Source: Woeseiaceae bacterium (lineage in GTDB: Bacteria; Pseudomonadota; Gammaproteobacteria; Steroidobacterales; Woeseiaceae). From it: 64,000 bases of DNA. Position 1 is the stretch's first letter; every line of letters begins with the position of its first letter. Made by a program: the position numbers and the translations under genes. A model generated the notes under the pieces. It was given only the letters and a program-made list of their open reading frames with translations. It had not been told where the DNA came from and searched no databases. The stretch covers positions 44,409 through 108,408 of the forward strand of contig JAHEFE010000007.1 of assembly GCA_024640365.1 (NCBI GenBank). The letters run 5' to 3'. Positions 26,316-38,092 of this stretch are shown here, piece after piece.

Positions 26316-27059
26316 ATGCTTTTTATCCGTTCGATTATTTTTACTACATTCTTTTTTCTGTCCGTTTGTATAGCTGCGCTCTTGATTACTGTTTTTTTCT
26401 TTTTACCCTTTAACATGCGTTTCGCGATTGCCCGGGCGTGGGGCTATAGCATGCTGTGGGCCGGGCGAATTATTGTTGGTATGCGCTGGTCATTTGAGGG
26501 CCTGGAGCACATTCCTCGTGGCCCTTGCGTGATTATGATCAAGCACTCATCTGCCTTCGAGGTGTACGCACAACTCGTCATGTTCCCACCACAGACATGG
26601 GTTGTTAAACACGAGTTATTGTGGATTCCGTTTTTTGGCTGGGGGCTGTCGCGTATGCAGCCGGTTGCGATTGATCGCGGCACCGGCCATCACGCGGTCA
26701 AGCAAGTCGTTACCAAGGGCATCGATCGGTTGAAGTCCGGTATCTGGATAACTATTTTTCCCGAGGGCACGCGCATGCCGCCCGGAATGACGCGCCGCTA
26801 TGGTATCAGTGGTGCGTTGCTTGCCTCTGAGGCCGGCGTACAAATCGTTCCGGTTGCACAAAACGCAGGTGACTACTGGCCGCGGCGCGGCTGGATAAAA
26901 CGACCCGGTTTGGTGCGCTTCTGTGTTGGGCCCGCAATTAACACGGCTGGTCGCGATCCGCGCGAAATAAATGAAGAAGTACAAACCTGGGTCGAAGCAA
27001 AGATGCGCGAGATTAGCACCGGTTATCAAAAACGTGCCCGCCATTCTGCGGGCGCATAA
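26316..27059 (+). CDS. 1-acyl-sn-glycerol-3-phosphate acyltransferase family protein
   Basis: A 247-residue inner-membrane acyltransferase of the PlsC superfamily, with an N-terminal helix at 8-32. The catalytic box reads HSSAFE (77-82), H-x4-E rather than the standard H-x4-D. FPEGTR (148-153) and the late IVPVAQNAG match the family. The glutamate form is, as I recall, usual in the subfamily found next to gmhB, so it should not be read as an inactivation. It most likely makes phosphatidic acid, but another acyl acceptor is possible. It ends one base from gyrB, which runs the other way. Confidence 0.88.
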   Translation: MLFIRSIIFTTFFFLSVCIAALLITVFFFLPFNMRFAIARAWGYSMLWAGRIIVGMRWSFEGLEHIPRGPCVIMIKHSSAFEVYAQLVMFPPQTWVVKHELLWIPFFGWGLSRMQPVAIDRGTGHHAVKQVVTKGIDRLKSGIWITIFPEGTRMPPGMTRRYGISGALLASEAGVQIVPVAQNAGDYWPRRGWIKRPGLVRFCVGPAINTAGRDPREINEEVQTWVEAKMREISTGYQKRARHSAGA

Positions 27060-27060
27060 T

Positions 27061-29550
<2,490 letters not shown>

Positions 29551-29663
29551 TTACGGAGCGCCGAAAGCGCTCCTGAACACCGCTAAAACCAAGGAAATTC
29601 GGGGGGCTGGGGACAAGGCCGTCATGGCCCGAAAAGAGCCCCTGAGCGACCTCCGGTTGCTCA

Positions 29664-30731
29664 CTACGCCTGAGGGGTCAGCCGGCCCTGTTCCACGTGG
29701 AACAGCGCCGGCGCCATCGGAAACTGGATGATGTCCGGATCCAGCGCTGTCGCGATAACCTGACTGCCCAGGCCCGCTACCGCCTCTAGTAACCTTTGCA
29801 GGGACTCCCGATCCAGCTCCGCCGCCGGATCATCCAGCAACAACAAAACGGGCCTCTCTATCACCGACTGCACGACCTCTACAGCAGCAAACACCATGGC
29901 GCATGCCAATAGCTTCTGCTGGCCACGAGACACCAGCCGGCGAGCTTGTCGGTCGTTATAAACCAGGCGGAGATCTGCTCGATGTGGCCCGGCGTGGGTA
30001 GTGCCGTGTTGACGGTCTCTTTCCAGACTACCCGCCAGGGACTCCTCAAGGCTTTTGCCTTTTAGCCATCCGGACTGATATTCCAGCGCCACCTCCCCGC
30101 CAAGCAGCTCTTCCGACGTGGCAAGTAACGCCAGTTGCAATTGCTCAACCGCGCGCTCTCTGGACGCGGTTACATCCGCCGCAGATTGAAGCAGCTCTTG
30201 ATCCCATGCGCGGACGGCCGCCGGCGGAGCCGCGGCGCGGAGAGCGGCGTTTCGCTGCCTAAGCGCTCGGCGAAATCTCCGCCAATGATCAACGTAGGTA
30301 TGTTCCACGTGGAACACTGTCCAGTCCAAATAGCGTCGGCGCTCGTCTGGTCCGCCTGCAACCAGGCTATGAATTTCAGGGTCCACGGCCTGCAGCGGCA
30401 ACATTTCCGCAAGTGTCGCGGTGCCACGATTATTGTCGCCGTCTATCCTCACAACGAGACCGTCACGACCGTTCTGAACCCCAAGCGTTGAAACTCTGGA
30501 GCTGGTCTGGGCTTTTCCAACAAGGGTGAAGTGCTCACGACCGTGCCGAACAAGATTCTGAGTAAGGGCCCCACGCATAGACTTACCGCGCCCCAGATAC
30601 GAAATCGCCTCGAGCAGACTGGTCTTGCCCGAGGCGTTCGCGCCAAACACCAAATTATAGTTTGGGCTGACCTCCAGGCTTACGGACTCCAGGCAACGAA
30701 AATCGCTCGCAGTGAAGTTAAGGAGAGCCAA
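29664..30731 (-). CDS. recF: DNA replication and repair protein RecF
   Basis: A 355-residue SMC-like ATPase that loads RecA at gaps. Walker A GANASGKTSLLEAI lies near residues 30-43, the signature LVSRGQQKLLACAMVFA near 268, and Walker B LLLLDDPAAELD near 302. It lies between dnaN and gyrB as usual. Two perfect parS sites are embedded in the coding sequence, both read as Phe-His-Val-Glu in the protein. Confidence 0.95.
   Translation of the reverse strand: MALLNFTASDFRCLESVSLEVSPNYNLVFGANASGKTSLLEAISYLGRGKSMRGALTQNLVRHGREHFTLVGKAQTSSRVSTLGVQNGRDGLVVRIDGDNNRGTATLAEMLPLQAVDPEIHSLVAGGPDERRRYLDWTVFHVEHTYVDHWRRFRRALRQRNAALRAAAPPAAVRAWDQELLQSAADVTASRERAVEQLQLALLATSEELLGGEVALEYQSGWLKGKSLEESLAGSLERDRQHGTTHAGPHRADLRLVYNDRQARRLVSRGQQKLLACAMVFAAVEVVQSVIERPVLLLLDDPAAELDRESLQRLLEAVAGLGSQVIATALDPDIIQFPMAPALFHVEQGRLTPQA
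29689..29704. other. parS centromere site 1
   Basis: TGTTCCACGTGGAACA is a perfect 16-base palindrome and the parS form typical of gammaproteobacteria. It lies near the 3' end of recF, about 2.2 kb from the DnaA-box cluster. ParA and ParB are encoded at 54235-56012. Confidence 0.9.
30301..30316. other. parS centromere site 2
   Basis: A second identical TGTTCCACGTGGAACA, 612 bases from the first and also within recF. No further perfect copy was seen among the CACGTG cores I checked in the window. Confidence 0.9.
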
Positions 30732-30748
30732 CCGTGAGCGCTATCGAT

Positions 30749-31846
30749 TTAGAGCCGCATCGGCATAACGACATACAAGCAGTCGTCAGCATCAGGCTCC
30801 CGCAACAAACAGCTTGAGTTTCCGTCCACAAGTGCGAGATCAATCGTGTCAGTCTCTAGCGCCGATAACGCATCAAGCAAGTAATTGACGTTAAAACCGA
30901 CTTCTATATCCGCCCCGCTATAGGTCACTTCGAGCTCTTCCTCGGCCTCTTCCTGCTCAGGATTATGCGCCTGAATTACTACGCCGCTGTCTCTAATAAC
31001 CAAACGAATTCCACGATACTTTTCATTCGAGAGAATGGCCGCCCTTTGCAGCGCACCTCTAAATTCGTTCCTATCGGCTGACAGAACATTGCTTGCATCA
31101 GCCGGTATTACCCGGTCGTACTCAGGGAAGCGCCCATCAATCAACTTCGACGTGAACCGGATGCCAGGCAGCTGAATGCGAATATGGTTATCTCCCAACT
31201 CCAGTGTCAAGTTACCTTCCCCCGCGAGAAGGCGCTGCAATTCGATCACACCCTTGCGCGGAACGATCACCTGTTGTTCCGGCAGATTGCCGCTTTCAAG
31301 CTCGGCTTGGCACAAAGCAAGCCGATGGCCATCCGTCGCGACAGCCCGAAGATGATTCTTATTCGTTTCCAACAACAGCCCGTTCAGGTAATACCGAACA
31401 TCTTGCTGCGCCATCGAAAAATGGGTGCGCTCGAATAACCGCAACAATACGCTTTGCGGCAGCGAAAGCCTCTGGCCCGCGTTGATATCCTCAACGGCTG
31501 GAAATTCTGTCGCCGGCAACGTCGTAAGCACAAACCGGCTTCTGCCAGATTTAACCGTGAGCTTTTCACCGCTTAACGAAATAGTGATATCCGCAGATTC
31601 TGGTAATGCTTTGCAGATATCGAGCAACTTGCGTCCGGGAACCGTTACTTCACCGTCCACCGAGACTTCGACGTCAGCACTCGCAACCAGCTCTACTTCC
31701 AGATCAGTCGCTGTTATAGATACCTGGCCATCTTTAGCAACAATCAAAACGTTAGCGAGAATCGGCATCGTTTGCCTTCTCTCTACCACTCCGATTACTG
31801 CCTGTAGTGGTCTTAACAGAACTTCACGAGCTGCCGTTAACTTCAT
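30749..31846 (-). CDS. dnaN: DNA polymerase III beta subunit (sliding clamp)
   Basis: A 365-residue clamp protein. MKLTAAREVLLRPLQAV, MPILANVLI, the TDLEVEL motif, FPEYDRVIP and the C-terminal LYVVMPMRL are classic. The ATG at 31846 follows an AGGTGG ribosome site. A GTG three codons earlier is less likely. The gap to dnaA holds the origin-like DNA. Confidence 0.96.
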   Translation of the reverse strand: MKLTAAREVLLRPLQAVIGVVERRQTMPILANVLIVAKDGQVSITATDLEVELVASADVEVSVDGEVTVPGRKLLDICKALPESADITISLSGEKLTVKSGRSRFVLTTLPATEFPAVEDINAGQRLSLPQSVLLRLFERTHFSMAQQDVRYYLNGLLLETNKNHLRAVATDGHRLALCQAELESGNLPEQQVIVPRKGVIELQRLLAGEGNLTLELGDNHIRIQLPGIRFTSKLIDGRFPEYDRVIPADASNVLSADRNEFRGALQRAAILSNEKYRGIRLVIRDSGVVIQAHNPEQEEAEEELEVTYSGADIEVGFNVNYLLDALSALETDTIDLALVDGNSSCLLREPDADDCLYVVMPMRL

Positions 31847-31859
31847 TGTTTCCACCTGT

Positions 31860-32056
31860 TAATAAAATATGGATATATATATATTATTGTTATTATTAAG
31901 GCCCACACTGCCTGTGCAAAACATTAATAATATTGTTTAAAATCAATTAATTAAAATCTTTTTTCTATGTGTCTAACAGAGAGCATAAACCGCATACAAT
32001 ATGTTTAATACCTGTGGATAACTATAATGCTCACCGTCATCAACAGGTTATCCACA
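31860..32056. other. oriC: Probable chromosomal replication origin (oriC) between dnaN and dnaA
   Basis: An AT-rich block (about 31860-31965, including alternating TA and TTATTATT runs) suits a DNA-unwinding element. Next to it are DnaA boxes: TGTGCAAAA at 31913-31921, a near match at 31968-31976, and a face-to-face pair of perfect TTATCCACA boxes at 32013-32021 (inverted) and 32048-32056. The position between dnaA and dnaN, the gene strand switch just beyond dnaA and the parS sites within 2.5 kb support the call. It is not proven which dnaA-flanking gap is used. Confidence 0.72.
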
Positions 32057-33388
32057 TCATCCTGTCAGGGTTCTCAACAGGTTTGAATAATCCTCATCAA
32101 CGCGAGCCTCTGTTTCCCTCAAACTCCGTATGCGCCGACAGCCGTGCAAGACGGTTGTGTGGTCCCTGCCGCCAAACGCATCACCAATTTCAGGCAAGCT
32201 GTGATTGGTGAGCTCTTTCGCCAGACACATGGCTATTTGTCTTGGTCGGGCTATTGAGCGACTACGCCGACGAGATAATAAATCAGCTACCCGTATTTTG
32301 AAGTATTCCGCAACAGTTTTCTGAATATTTTCAATCGAGACAAGTCGGTCTTGCATCGCAAGCAGGTCACGCAGCGCCTCTTTCGCAAAATCGACGCTTA
32401 TCGGCCGACCCGTAAACCGTGAGTTGGCAACAACACGGCGCAGCGCGCCCTCAAGCTCGCGAACATTTGAGCGTATACGTTGTGCGATGAAAAAAGCGAC
32501 CTCTTCAGGCAGATCAACGCCCTCCGCGGATGCTTTGCTCATTAAAATAGCGACCGAGGTTTCCAGCTCTGGCGGCTCTATGGAAACCGTTAGGCCCCAA
32601 CCGAACCTCGATTTAAGGCGCTCCTCGAGCCCACTAACTTCTTTTGGATAGCGGTCACAGGTAAGGACAATCTGCTTTTGTCCTTCTAGCAGCGCATTAA
32701 ACGTATGAAAAAACTCTTCCTGGGAGCGCTCTTTGCCCGCAAAAAATTGAATGTCATCAATAAGGAGCGCGTCTAGCGAGCGGTACAGGCGCTTAAAATC
32801 AGAAATTGTATTGTGCTGTAAGCCCTTAACCATGTCCCCAACAAACCGTTCCGAATGCACGTAACAAACGCGCGCACGTGGGTTAGCCGCCAACATGGCA
32901 TTACCAACGCCTTGCATCAGGTGGGTTTTGCCAAGGCCAACGCCGCCATAAATAAACAGAGGGTTATAGGACTTTCCGGGGTTTTCGCCAACCTGACTAG
33001 CGGCGGCACGCGCTAGTTGATTGCTCTTGCCCTCGACAAAATTTGCAAAGGTAAATGCCGGGTTTAGTCGGCTTGAAACGGGTGGCGCCTCGGGGGCGCT
33101 AGGCCTGGAAGCGCGCTCCACAGGCGCCTCATTAGTCGCTGGGGCTCGCGACCCCACCGCAATTACGACACCACAACCGTTACCGTGCTTTGCAACGAGC
33201 TCTTCAATTCGCGCGAGGTGATGCTGTTGTAACCAATCCACCACAAAGCGATTCGGCGCTAGCAAGCGCACCACAGTGCGTTCCTCTACGGCCTGCAGGG
33301 GGCGAATCCAGGTGTTGAATTGTTGTTCCGGCAGCTCGGCCTGCAAGCTGCGGATACAGCGATCCCAAAGATTCGCGTCAGACTCCAC
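32057..33388 (-). CDS. dnaA: Chromosomal replication initiator protein DnaA
   Basis: A 443-residue initiator ATPase. The N-terminal DnaB-contact domain has [22 protein letters not shown], a short linker follows, and the AAA+ domain has [12 protein letters not shown] and [13 protein letters not shown]. The C-terminal helix-turn-helix [18 protein letters not shown] with the [15 protein letters not shown] box binds DnaA sites. I chose the GTG at 33388 because a GGGAGG ribosome site precedes it and it gives the family length. The open frame to 33682 overlaps the rpmH promoter. Confidence 0.96.
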   Translation of the reverse strand: MESDANLWDRCIRSLQAELPEQQFNTWIRPLQAVEERTVVRLLAPNRFVVDWLQQHHLARIEELVAKHGNGCGVVIAVGSRAPATNEAPVERASRPSAPEAPPVSSRLNPAFTFANFVEGKSNQLARAAASQVGENPGKSYNPLFIYGGVGLGKTHLMQGVGNAMLAANPRARVCYVHSERFVGDMVKGLQHNTISDFKRLYRSLDALLIDDIQFFAGKERSQEEFFHTFNALLEGQKQIVLTCDRYPKEVSGLEERLKSRFGWGLTVSIEPPELETSVAILMSKASAEGVDLPEEVAFFIAQRIRSNVRELEGALRRVVANSRFTGRPISVDFAKEALRDLLAMQDRLVSIENIQKTVAEYFKIRVADLLSRRRSRSIARPRQIAMCLAKELTNHSLPEIGDAFGGRDHTTVLHGCRRIRSLRETEARVDEDYSNLLRTLTG

Positions 33389-33430
33389 CAGGCCTCCCAA
33401 AAAGAAATTATCGAGCAAAGAAGCAGCGAG

Positions 33431-33458
33431 TCTATACTGTGTACACAAGCTACGCCAA
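33431..33458 (-). promoter_or_regulatory. Likely dnaA promoter
   Basis: On the minus strand TTGGCG (33458-33453), a 16-base spacer and TATAGA (33436-33431) lie about 45 bases before the dnaA GTG. A GTGTACAC palindrome sits in the spacer and could be an operator. Confidence 0.42.
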
Positions 33459-33524
33459 CAGCGGAAAACCACGAGAGAAAGCTGGCGCAGCCCCCGGCTC
33501 GGTAAGGAAAAAGCACAAGGGCTA

Positions 33525-33553
33525 TTGACAGCCCAGAGGCTCCCGCGTACTCT
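33525..33553 (+). promoter_or_regulatory. rpmH promoter
   Basis: A perfect -35 TTGACA (33525-33530), a 17-base spacer and -10 TACTCT (33548-33553) lie 55 bases before rpmH. It should drive rpmH-rnpA-yidC-mnmE. Confidence 0.68.
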
Positions 33554-33608
33554 AGCCGGCTTTGTTTTACCCCGGTTATTCAAGCCGGCAAACTCAGGTA
33601 TCGAAGAC

Positions 33609-33743
33609 ATGAAACGCACGTTCAAGCCCAGTGTTATTAAGCGAGCACGCACACACGGATTCCGGGCGCGCATGGCCACCAAAGCCGGACGTCTTGTTTT
33701 AAAGCGCCGCCGCGCTAAAGGCCGCGCGCAGCTTACTCCGTAG
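33609..33743 (+). CDS. rpmH: Ribosomal protein bL34
   Basis: A 44-residue basic protein of the large ribosomal subunit. The sequence [20 protein letters not shown] continues to a [19 protein letters not shown] tail, the invariant L34 pattern. It is the first gene of the rpmH operon, divergent from dnaA, as in most bacteria. Confidence 0.97.
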   Translation: MKRTFKPSVIKRARTHGFRARMATKAGRLVLKRRRAKGRAQLTP

Positions 33744-33769
33744 ACTGTCGTTTAACGACAGCTCCCGTT

Positions 33770-34189
33770 ATCACGGCTGCTACTACAGAACCCACCCCAA
33801 AACCTGTCGAGCGCGGCTTTCCGAGAAAGCACCGGCTGCTGGATCAGGTTGCCTATAGCCGTGTGTTTGCAAAGGCCACCCCGAGCCGAGACAAGTTCTT
33901 TACCGTTCTGACGCGCGCCAACGACGGCGCCGAAGCGCGGCTTGGGCTCGTTGTATCCAAAAAAGGCGCTAAACTTGCGGTACAGCGAAACAGGGTGAAG
34001 CGCATTATTAGAGAGTCATTCCGCCACTCGACCGCGGAACTTGCGGGCCTGGACTTTGTGGTCCTTGCCCAGCCTGCCGCCAGCAAGGCAGAAAACAAAA
34101 TTCTTTTTGACAGCTTGGCGCAACACTGGCGAAGATGTCGCCCCGCGAGCAAAGGCGAAATGCCAGCAGGAAGCAAACAAGATGGATAA
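33770..34189 (+). CDS. rnpA: Ribonuclease P protein component
   Basis: The protein subunit of RNase P, which matures tRNA 5' ends. The RNR-type motif QRNRVKRIIRESFR and GLVVSKKGAKLAVQ are clear, and the conserved N-terminal FPRKHRLLDQVAYSRVF begins at about 33827. The open frame runs from 33719, but no ATG, GTG or TTG occurs in frame before the GTG at 33863, which would delete that conserved N-terminus. I therefore give a start at the in-frame ATC at 33770 as an inference; other non-standard codons are possible. If only standard starts are allowed, the gene is 33863-34189 (108 residues). The 3' end overlaps yidC by 8 bases. Confidence 0.85.
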   Translation: MTAATTEPTPKPVERGFPRKHRLLDQVAYSRVFAKATPSRDKFFTVLTRANDGAEARLGLVVSKKGAKLAVQRNRVKRIIRESFRHSTAELAGLDFVVLAQPAASKAENKILFDSLAQHWRRCRPASKGEMPAGSKQDG

Positions 34190-35873
34190 TCAAAGACTGA
34201 TGACATGGGGCATTTTCGTGATCCTCGCGTGGATGACATACCAGGCCTGGATGATGGACTACGCCAAACCACCTGCGCCCGCGGTGGTGGCGACCCCGGC
34301 CGCGGAGCTTGCGCCCCAGGATGACAGTATCGACTTGCCGCCGCTCGCCGACGATGCGATCGCAATCGAAAACAGCGAAGAAACGGTGCCTGGCCTGGCG
34401 TCGGAAGACGCAACCCCAACCGTCGCTGCGGCGCCGGTCATCAACGTCCGAACAGATGTATTCAGCCTGCAAATCAGCACCGCAGGAGGCACCTTGCAAC
34501 AGGCTTCTCTATTAAAGTATCCGGTGGCAAAAGATCGTCCGGACGAGCTTATGGAGCTACTTAGTCCTCGGCAGGAAACGCTCGGCCTTATTCAAAGCGG
34601 GTTACGAGCCGCTGACGGCGCCGCGGAAGCAAACCACCTGACCATGTTTTCAGCTGCCGCCAATGACTACACGCTTCGTGATGGCGTGGACGAACTGGTT
34701 GTACCGCTTTCCTGGGCGGATGAGAGCGGTGTAAGGGTATTAAAAACGTTTACTTTCAAGCGCGGCAGTTACGAAATTGGACTCACCCAAAAGATAACCA
34801 ATGGCAGCTCCATCGATTGGCGCGGCACCGCATACACGCGTGTACAAAGGCGCAACAAAAAGAACGAACGCTCGATGTTTAACGTCGATACTTATTCGTT
34901 CGACGGGCCGGTTATTTATAACGGCGAGAAAGCCGAAAAATACAAACATGACAAGCTGATAGAAAGTGGTCCGGTAACAATAACCGCAACCAATGGCTGG
35001 ATGGCAGATATTCAACACCACTTCCTGTCCGCCGTGGTTCCGCCACAAGCAACGCGTCAACGATTGAGCATTGCGGTGAAAGGCGGCGTTTCAACGGCGA
35101 CTATTATTGGTGATGCAGAGATAGTGGCGCCTGGAGACCGCAAGACTTTCAGTGAGCAGCTGTTTGTCGGACCCAAGCTGCAAAAGCAGCTCGAGAAAAT
35201 TACTCCAAGCTTAAAGCTGACGGTCGACTACGGCTGGCTAACTATTATTTCGCAGCCATTATTCTGGTTGTTGAGTAAGGTACACAATCTGGTTGGTAAC
35301 TGGGGACTCGCAATTATCTTCGTTACCATCATGATCAAGATGGCGTTTTATAAACTGACGCAGGCGAGCGGTCGCTCAATGGCGAAAATGCGCAACTTGC
35401 AACCACGAATGAAAGCCCTTCAGGATCGCTACAAAGATGACCGCCCAGCGCTTAGCCAGGCGATGATGGAGCTTTATAAGCGGGAAAAAGTAAACCCGGC
35501 CGCGGGCTGCTTACCAATTCTTATCCAGATGCCGTTCTTCCTTGCGTTCTACTGGGTGTTGCTCGAGAGCGTTGAAATGCGCCAGGCACCGTTCGCGCTC
35601 TGGATAACAGACCTGTCGGTGCGCGATCCGTTTTTTGTATTGCCCATTATCATGGGTGCGGCGATGTTGTTCCAACAAAAACTGAATCCGGCGCCAACGG
35701 ACCCCGTGCAAGCAAAGGTCATGAGCATCATGCCGATTATGTTTACGGGCATGTTCGCGTTTTTCCCGGCCGGCCTCGTGCTTTACTGGGTAACCAACAC
35801 GCTGTTATCCATTGCGCAGCAGTGGCGCATCAATCAGGTTGTTGAGCTCGAAGCAAAAAAGAACAAGGCATGA
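34182..35873 (+). CDS. yidC: Membrane protein insertase YidC
   Basis: A 563-residue inner-membrane insertase. An N-terminal helix (MDNQRLMTWGIFVILAWM) is followed by the large periplasmic beta domain of Gram-negative YidC (about 60-340) and the five-helix core with TQASGRSMAKMRNLQPRM in part, GCLPILIQMPFFLAFYWVL and LYWVTNTLLSIAQQWRIN. The ATG at 34182 lies inside the rnpA end. The membrane-protein factor gene yidD, which often sits between rnpA and yidC, is absent here. Confidence 0.95.
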   Translation: MDNQRLMTWGIFVILAWMTYQAWMMDYAKPPAPAVVATPAAELAPQDDSIDLPPLADDAIAIENSEETVPGLASEDATPTVAAAPVINVRTDVFSLQISTAGGTLQQASLLKYPVAKDRPDELMELLSPRQETLGLIQSGLRAADGAAEANHLTMFSAAANDYTLRDGVDELVVPLSWADESGVRVLKTFTFKRGSYEIGLTQKITNGSSIDWRGTAYTRVQRRNKKNERSMFNVDTYSFDGPVIYNGEKAEKYKHDKLIESGPVTITATNGWMADIQHHFLSAVVPPQATRQRLSIAVKGGVSTATIIGDAEIVAPGDRKTFSEQLFVGPKLQKQLEKITPSLKLTVDYGWLTIISQPLFWLLSKVHNLVGNWGLAIIFVTIMIKMAFYKLTQASGRSMAKMRNLQPRMKALQDRYKDDRPALSQAMMELYKREKVNPAAGCLPILIQMPFFLAFYWVLLESVEMRQAPFALWITDLSVRDPFFVLPIIMGAAMLFQQKLNPAPTDPVQAKVMSIMPIMFTGMFAFFPAGLVLYWVTNTLLSIAQQWRINQVVELEAKKNKA

Positions 35874-35925
35874 GAACGTCGCGCGCGCGCGATAACTGTT
35901 AGCCGATAAAGCAACGGAATTTCGT

Positions 35926-37284
35926 ATGAGCAACGTGGCCGCGAATTATATTCAGGACACCATCGTTGCTGCCGCCACGCCACCCGGCGTCGGCGGAATC
36001 GCTGTTGTTCGAGTTTCTGGTCCTGACGTAGTCGCAATTGCAAAAACAATTCTAGGCAAGCTGCCCATGCCCCGAGTTGCCAGCACAGCGAATTTCAGGG
36101 CGGCCGATGGCCAGCTCATTGATAAAGGGCTGGCGTTGTTTTTTCGCGGCCCCGCATCATTTACCGGCGAGGATGTACTGGAGCTGCATGGCCACGGCGG
36201 CCCGGTGGTGGTTGCCATGCTGGTTGATGCGATCGTACAAATGGGGGCGCGGCACGCGCTGCCCGGCGAATTTTCCAAACGCGCTTTTCTGAACGACAAA
36301 CTGGACCTTGCGCAAGCTGAAGCTATTGCCGACCTGATCGATAGCGCCTCTGTACAATCTGCCCGTGCCGCACTGCGTTCGCTGAGCGGAGAATTTTCTA
36401 ACGCCGTAAACGCGCTGCAGGAACAACTTGTCCGCTTGCGATTGCATGTCGAAGCGGCTATCGACTTTCCCGAAGAAGAAATCGACTTTCTTTCCGATCA
36501 CCAGTTACTTGCTCGCATTGACGAGGTGGCGGTCGCGTTCGCGACACTGCAACAACAAGCCGCGACAGGGCGGTTATTGCGGGACGGATATCAACTCGTC
36601 ATCGTCGGCAAACCAAACGCAGGAAAATCGAGCTTGCTAAACGTGTTGAGCGGACAAGATGCCGCCATCGTTACTGAGGTCGCGGGAACAACGCGCGACA
36701 TCTTGCGAGAACAAATAATTATAGACGGCCTGGCTGTGGAGCTTGTGGACACCGCGGGCCTCCGTGAAGATCCCGACAGGATAGAGGCGGAGGGCATACG
36801 TCGCGCACGCGAAGCGTTGCAAAAAGCAGATGCCGCGCTCTGGATTCAAGACGCGACAATTGCGGCCGAAGAGCAGCCGCTCGACGAGGCGCTACCGGCA
36901 AATCTGCCGGTTACGATCGTCAGAAACAAAATCGATTTGACCAACGAACCGGCAGGCTTGTGTGCGAAGCCGACCGCAGTAATAAATGTGTCAGCAAAAA
37001 CAGCTGCAGGTATAGATGAGTTGCGCGTACATATTCGTGACCAGGCGGGCTGTCGGGATACCGGCGAAGGCGCGTTTACGGCCCGGCGACGTCATGTGGA
37101 CGCCCTGCTTCGGGCCGAGCAACACTTCAAAATTGGCAAGGCCGCTCTTGAGGAGTCTGCTGCCGGCGAGTTGTTGGCCGAGGAGCTGCGCCTTGCTCAG
37201 CAAGAGCTCGGAGAAATAACGGGCAGCTTCACCAGCGACGACCTGCTAGGGAAAATATTCTCAGAGTTCTGCATAGGGAAGTAG
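35926..37284 (+). CDS. mnmE: tRNA modification GTPase MnmE
   Basis: A 452-residue GTPase that works with MnmG to build the cmnm5 group at tRNA wobble U34. The N-terminal DTIVAAATPPGVGGIAVVRVSG, the G domain with GKPNAGKSSLLN (P-loop), the GTTRD switch and DTAGLRE, and the C-terminal FCIGK with the catalytic cysteine are all intact. It follows yidC by 52 bases. mnmG lies 4.4 kb downstream. Confidence 0.96.
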   Translation: MSNVAANYIQDTIVAAATPPGVGGIAVVRVSGPDVVAIAKTILGKLPMPRVASTANFRAADGQLIDKGLALFFRGPASFTGEDVLELHGHGGPVVVAMLVDAIVQMGARHALPGEFSKRAFLNDKLDLAQAEAIADLIDSASVQSARAALRSLSGEFSNAVNALQEQLVRLRLHVEAAIDFPEEEIDFLSDHQLLARIDEVAVAFATLQQQAATGRLLRDGYQLVIVGKPNAGKSSLLNVLSGQDAAIVTEVAGTTRDILREQIIIDGLAVELVDTAGLREDPDRIEAEGIRRAREALQKADAALWIQDATIAAEEQPLDEALPANLPVTIVRNKIDLTNEPAGLCAKPTAVINVSAKTAAGIDELRVHIRDQAGCRDTGEGAFTARRRHVDALLRAEQHFKIGKAALEESAAGELLAEELRLAQQELGEITGSFTSDDLLGKIFSEFCIGK

Positions 37285-37519
37285 AGCCGACCCAGGGTAC
37301 GCGCTCCGCTACCGCGAGCAACAAGGGCCTCCATCCGGCGCGTTATCAGCGCTTAATTACCCATTCATCACGCCTTCATTAGCCACTCGTCAGGCTGTTG
37401 CGGCCGTTCCGCCCGATAGTAGCGTCAAGCCCGGCCGGCCGCTGAGGACGTTCAGGCTTCAGCTGCGAGGGGGCGTGTGGCCCGACATCGCAATTACCTA
37501 ACACTTTGAGGAAACGACC

Positions 37520-38092
37520 ATGAAAAAAATAACCTTCTTGCTGATGGCGCTATTCAGCACAACGGCTTTCGCCGATGCGCTCAACTACAACTATGTACAG
37601 TTCGGCTACGCGAGAACAAGTCTCGATTTTGATACCGAATCATTGGACGGTAACGGTTGGGACCTGTCCGGCTCGGCCGCGATCAACGAAAACTTCCACG
37701 TCGTTGCTGGTTACAATAAAACCGGTTTCGATTTTGATATCGATCAGACCGTTTATGGCATTGGCCTCGGATACAGCAAGGCCATCGCTGACAATACCGA
37801 TTTTGTCGCAACGGCATCCTACCTGAAGGCAAAGATCGATTTGCCCGCAGGCTTTATGTCGGAAAGCGACGACGGCTACGGCGCAAGCGTCGGGATTCGC
37901 TCAATGGTGAGCGACAAGGTCGAGCTTGCCGGTGCGGTTGACTATGCCAAAATCGCTGATAGCAGTGACACCGGCTTTAGCGCCGAAGCTCTCTATCATG
38001 TGAGCGACGCAATTGCCGTCGGTCTTGAGGGGGCCTGGTCCGATGGCTCATCAACTTATGGAGCAGGCTTTCGCGTGTACTTCGGCAACTAG
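37520..38092 (+). CDS. Outer-membrane beta-barrel protein
   Basis: A 190-residue exported protein. A signal peptide (1-18, ending TAFA) precedes alternating beta strands such as NYNYVQFGYART, HVVAGYNKTGF, VYGIGLGYSKAI and YGASVGIRSM, and it ends with a strand terminating in FRVYFGN, where the last residues fit a barrel closure, although Asn follows the usual aromatic end. About eight strands are predicted by eye, like the OmpA/OmpW-sized porin folds. No specific function can be given. GAGG lies upstream of the ATG. The 235-base gap before it has no feature I can support. Confidence 0.75.
   Translation: MKKITFLLMALFSTTAFADALNYNYVQFGYARTSLDFDTESLDGNGWDLSGSAAINENFHVVAGYNKTGFDFDIDQTVYGIGLGYSKAIADNTDFVATASYLKAKIDLPAGFMSESDDGYGASVGIRSMVSDKVELAGAVDYAKIADSSDTGFSAEALYHVSDAIAVGLEGAWSDGSSTYGAGFRVYFGN

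Noticed and set aside
33437..33452. DnaA box in the dnaA-rpmH gap
   Set aside because: The best 9-mer matches only about seven positions. It is noted as a small palindrome within the dnaA promoter instead.
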